Assembly (NCBI RefSeq): GCF_008274825.1
Contig: NZ_CP030848.1
Location: 1,178,001-1,242,000 of the forward strand
Source: Sphingobacterium hotanense
Lineage (GTDB): Bacteria > Bacteroidota > Bacteroidia > Sphingobacteriales > Sphingobacteriaceae
DNA length: 64,000 nucleotides
Reading direction: 5' to 3'
Below the pieces are notes generated by a model. That model searched no databases. It was given only the letters and a program-made list of their open reading frames with translations, and had not been told where the DNA came from. The position numbers were made by a program, and so were the translations under genes. Positions 61,486 to 64,000 of this stretch are shown in pieces. Each line of letters opens with the position of its first letter. Positions within the stretch are counted from its first letter, which is position 1.

Positions 61486-64000
61486 CTATAAATCGAATTT
61501 AACACCTAAGTTGTAACGAGGCTTGTAATATTCCAACTGTTGCATCAAATTCTCCTGACCTTGGTAGTAACGCAATGGTTGGTTTGTTAAGTTGTTAGTC
61601 TCTGCGAAGATGCGGAATTGCTTAGTCACTTTGTAAGAAGCATTTGCATCTAAGAAGAATTGCTTGTCGTAGTAAGCATCCGTAAAAGCATTCTTGCCGA
61701 TTTCATCTAAGTACGCCGCTGTATAGTTAGCTGACACTCGTGCTGAGAATTTGTTGTTCTCCCACGATAATGAACCGTTGAACATATGTGGCGCTGTACG
61801 AGGAAGACCTAACCCTTCACGCAATACCCCATCTTCTCCTGCAATTCCTTTTGCTTTTGAACCTGTGTAGGTATAGTTTGTGTATATACCGAATCCTTTT
61901 AAGAACTTACCTGGTAAAAAGTCTAATTGGCGTTGGAAAGCAACTTCAAATCCATATACATCTACTTTATCACCGTTTCTGAACTGCGAGAATTGCCAAG
62001 TGTCGCCAGCTGCAATCGGGTTCTTTAAGTCTGGGAATGCCGTGCTGAAACCCTGGGTATTGAAGCTTTGATCATTGTACATGTAAATGAAGTTCTTCAT
62101 ATTCTTATAGAAAACCCCTCCGGAGATAATACCCACATTTTGGAAGTAGTTCTCCAACATTAAATCGAAGTTAGTTGCGTATGTAGCCTTCAAATTCGGG
62201 TTACCAGCAAACAACTCTTTATCATCCACTAAAGTGTTCACGTATGGAGCGAGCGCATAGTAATTCGGACGAGCCAAACCTGTGGTCGCTGCTGCGCGCA
62301 AAATAAAGTTATCATTGAAGTTGTGCTTCACGTTGATACTAGGAAGGAAATTCGTGTAGCTATTCTTATTGCGGATTTCACCAACTAATTCCTCTTCTTC
62401 AAGAACGTTATTACCGGTGTAATCAATGCTCGTATGCTCGATACGAAGACCTAAGATCACAGCTGTGCGCTCAGTAATGTTTTGATCCCAACGTACGTAT
62501 TCCGCAACGATACGCTCCTTAGCATGATAATTAACCGCTAAATACTCATCTGGTTTAGCTTCTTGCGTAAATTTAGATTTGTCGTTCAAGTCTAATCCGC
62601 CTAAGTAATCTTTGCTCACAAAGCCACCAGCTGCATATCTTTCGCCTTGATCCCAGTTCTTAGCGTCCCACACTTGTAATGGATGGGTCGTCATAGCACC
62701 AAACGCAGCGTTCGGTTTATACTCGAAGAAATTATTATCGCGATCCTTAGATTTCAATCTTACGCGAGCACCAAAGCGAAGACGGCCCTTCTGTCCAGCG
62801 ATAACTGATAAAGGAAAACGGAAGTTTACTTTCGCACCGAACTCATCTTCATTTGTGTTATTCTCATTTTCGGTAACATTTTTAAAGCTAAGCTGCGAAT
62901 AATCCGAATATTTGTCATTAACGAATGGAAGGTAGGTATTTGATACGTCCTGTCCCAATTCAGCTTTCTTCAATTCATAAGCAACATAGCGCTCATTCGG
63001 ACGGTATTCCGCCGCTCTAGAATAGGAAGCCGCCCAATCGAAATCCAGTTTGGAAGTTAATAAATGCTCACCGGTCATGGAGAAGTTCAATACATCCTGA
63101 CGTTCTAGACGTTTCCCTTTGTTCCTGTCATTGCTAATACCGCCCTTTGTTTGGCGCGTCAATTTACCAACGTAAGTATTTTTATCAGCATTCCATTCCA
63201 TGTCTTTATACGAAACAGCAAAGCGGTTTTCTAAGTCGTCACGCCAGTTGTACATCGCGTTTAAAGCAATACGGTTTCTAGCATTGAAGTCAAAATCCCA
63301 TGCTGCAGATACAGATCTACGAATTCTGTGTACATCGTATTTACGGATCTGCATTTCTTTCATAAATGCATTGCCGTTGTCATCTTTCTTCCATTCTGCC
63401 TCGATGTTGTTCGATCCGAAGTCATTGCTCTGAAGCGTTCCGCTCAATACCAATCCCATTTTATTATCCATAAAACGGTTACCATAAATCACCGAACCAT
63501 TGTAGATTCCCTTCTCACGAACCGGCGAGTATCCGCCGCCCAAAGTTGCCGAAATACGTTGTCTATTTGGGATAGCACGAGTAATCAAATTCACGCTACC
63601 GCCAATTGCATCAGCGTCCATATCAGGTGTTAACGTCTTGTTGACTTCAATAGTCGAGATCATGTCCGATGGAATTAAATCCATCTGTACGTTGCGGTTG
63701 TCACCTTCTGCGGAAGGGATGCGGTCGCCATTCAACGTAACGGAATTCAATTCCGGTGATAAGCCGCGTACAATAATGTTACGTGCTTCACCTTGGTCAT
63801 TCTGCATTGTGATACCCGGAACACGTTTCAAAGCATCACCAATATTCTGATCAGGGAAACGACCCACTTGATCTGAAGAAATGATGTTCGAAATATTGCT
63901 GTTGTTCTTTTGTTGGTTCAAAGCCTTCGCTTGCCCTCTGGCTAAGTCGCCCATCACCTGCACTTCATCTATGCTACGCGAAGCTGATGACAATAGAACT
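61486..64000 (-). CDS. TonB-dependent receptor, phytase-associated (5' end outside window)
   Basis: Outer-membrane transporter, at least 837 residues present. The visible sequence enters in the plug (VQVMGDLARGQAKALNQQKN, then VGRFPDQNIGDALKRVPGIT, NIIVRGLSPELNSVTLNGDR), proceeds through the barrel and ends YKPRYNLGVKFDL. The frame is open to the window edge, so start, signal peptide and any carboxypeptidase-like N-domain lie outside. The plug motif VGRFPDQNIGDALKRVPGIT resembles the IroE/phytase-linked class. Co-transcribed with the phytase (gap 21 bases). Confidence 0.9.
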   Translation of the reverse strand, partial: VLLSSASRSIDEVQVMGDLARGQAKALNQQKNNSNISNIISSDQVGRFPDQNIGDALKRVPGITMQNDQGEARNIIVRGLSPELNSVTLNGDRIPSAEGDNRNVQMDLIPSDMISTIEVNKTLTPDMDADAIGGSVNLITRAIPNRQRISATLGGGYSPVREKGIYNGSVIYGNRFMDNKMGLVLSGTLQSNDFGSNNIEAEWKKDDNGNAFMKEMQIRKYDVHRIRRSVSAAWDFDFNARNRIALNAMYNWRDDLENRFAVSYKDMEWNADKNTYVGKLTRQTKGGISNDRNKGKRLERQDVLNFSMTGEHLLTSKLDFDWAASYSRAAEYRPNERYVAYELKKAELGQDVSNTYLPFVNDKYSDYSQLSFKNVTENENNTNEDEFGAKVNFRFPLSVIAGQKGRLRFGARVRLKSKDRDNNFFEYKPNAAFGAMTTHPLQVWDAKNWDQGERYAAGGFVSKDYLGGLDLNDKSKFTQEAKPDEYLAVNYHAKERIVAEYVRWDQNITERTAVILGLRIEHTSIDYTGNNVLEEEELVGEIRNKNSYTNFLPSINVKHNFNDNFILRAAATTGLARPNYYALAPYVNTLVDDKELFAGNPNLKATYATNFDLMLENYFQNVGIISGGVFYKNMKNFIYMYNDQSFNTQGFSTAFPDLKNPIAAGDTWQFSQFRNGDKVDVYGFEVAFQRQLDFLPGKFLKGFGIYTNYTYTGSKAKGIAGEDGVLREGLGLPRTAPHMFNGSLSWENNKFSARVSANYTAAYLDEIGKNAFTDAYYDKQFFLDANASYKVTKQFRIFAETNNLTNQPLRYYQGQENLMQQLEYYKPRYNLGVKFDL

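Overview
The window looks like chromosomal DNA of a Bacteroidota bacterium, most likely Sphingobacteriaceae and close to Sphingobacterium or Pedobacter. I infer this from protein families (two SusC/TonB-type receptors, a DUF6600 protein, a fimbrillin-like lipoprotein, DUF4286, an alpha-2-macroglobulin lacking the usual proteobacterial neighbours), from promoters of the Bacteroidota type (TTG, about 20 bases, TAnnTTTG) and from AT-rich start regions that mostly lack Shine-Dalgarno motifs. No rRNA, tRNA, CRISPR array, prophage or insertion sequence was recognised.

Layout. 1-7250 is mostly housekeeping: the end-truncated gene of a NarL-type response regulator, mscL, the rpmH-rnpA-yidD-tsaB cluster, corA, a repeat-rich intergenic island, an OmpH/Skp-like lipoprotein and gyrB. 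7330-13855 is a decaying block: an epimerase-like gene and a helix-hairpin-helix gene meet head to head with both 5' ends missing, the second also carries an in-frame TGA, comEC is intact, and recQ is frameshifted. 13976-25943 holds a K+-dependent-type membrane pyrophosphatase, a 1922-residue alpha-2-macroglobulin, a methyltransferase, pncB and a DUF6600 protein. 26160-28708 is an Mla-like lipid transport operon (permease, ATPase, MCE protein). 28818-34910 has a pseudouridine synthase, small membrane proteins, and a three-gene unit in which a catalytically degenerate S9-peptidase-like lipoprotein precedes a histidine kinase and an OmpR-type regulator.

35045-40061 carries greA, a HIT hydrolase, a DedA protein, two tandem soluble pyrophosphatases (the second with a signal peptide), a CNNM/CorC transporter and rsmE. 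40058-46830 contains a metal-type ABC operon with a histidine-rich permease, divergent from a TonB-dependent receptor and beta-helix lipoprotein pair whose promoter carries a phased 11-bp hexamer array resembling a Pho box. 47409-57383 returns to housekeeping: nucleoside transporter, bifunctional nuclease, etfBA, TPR protein, NlpE-like lipoprotein, cysteine desulfurase, lnt, PH/SHOCT protein, rsmI and a thioesterase. 57694-60315 is a surface locus with two related short peptides and a fimbrillin-like gene broken by an in-frame TGA. The window ends with a beta-propeller phytase and its TonB-dependent receptor, which runs off the edge.

Themes: phosphate and pyrophosphate handling recurs (three pyrophosphatases, a phytase/TonB pair and a possible Pho-type promoter). 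Four genes are broken. A palindromic repeat family has three dispersed copies, at 4255, 22216 and 47148. All function calls rest on reading motifs by eye; no database search was run.
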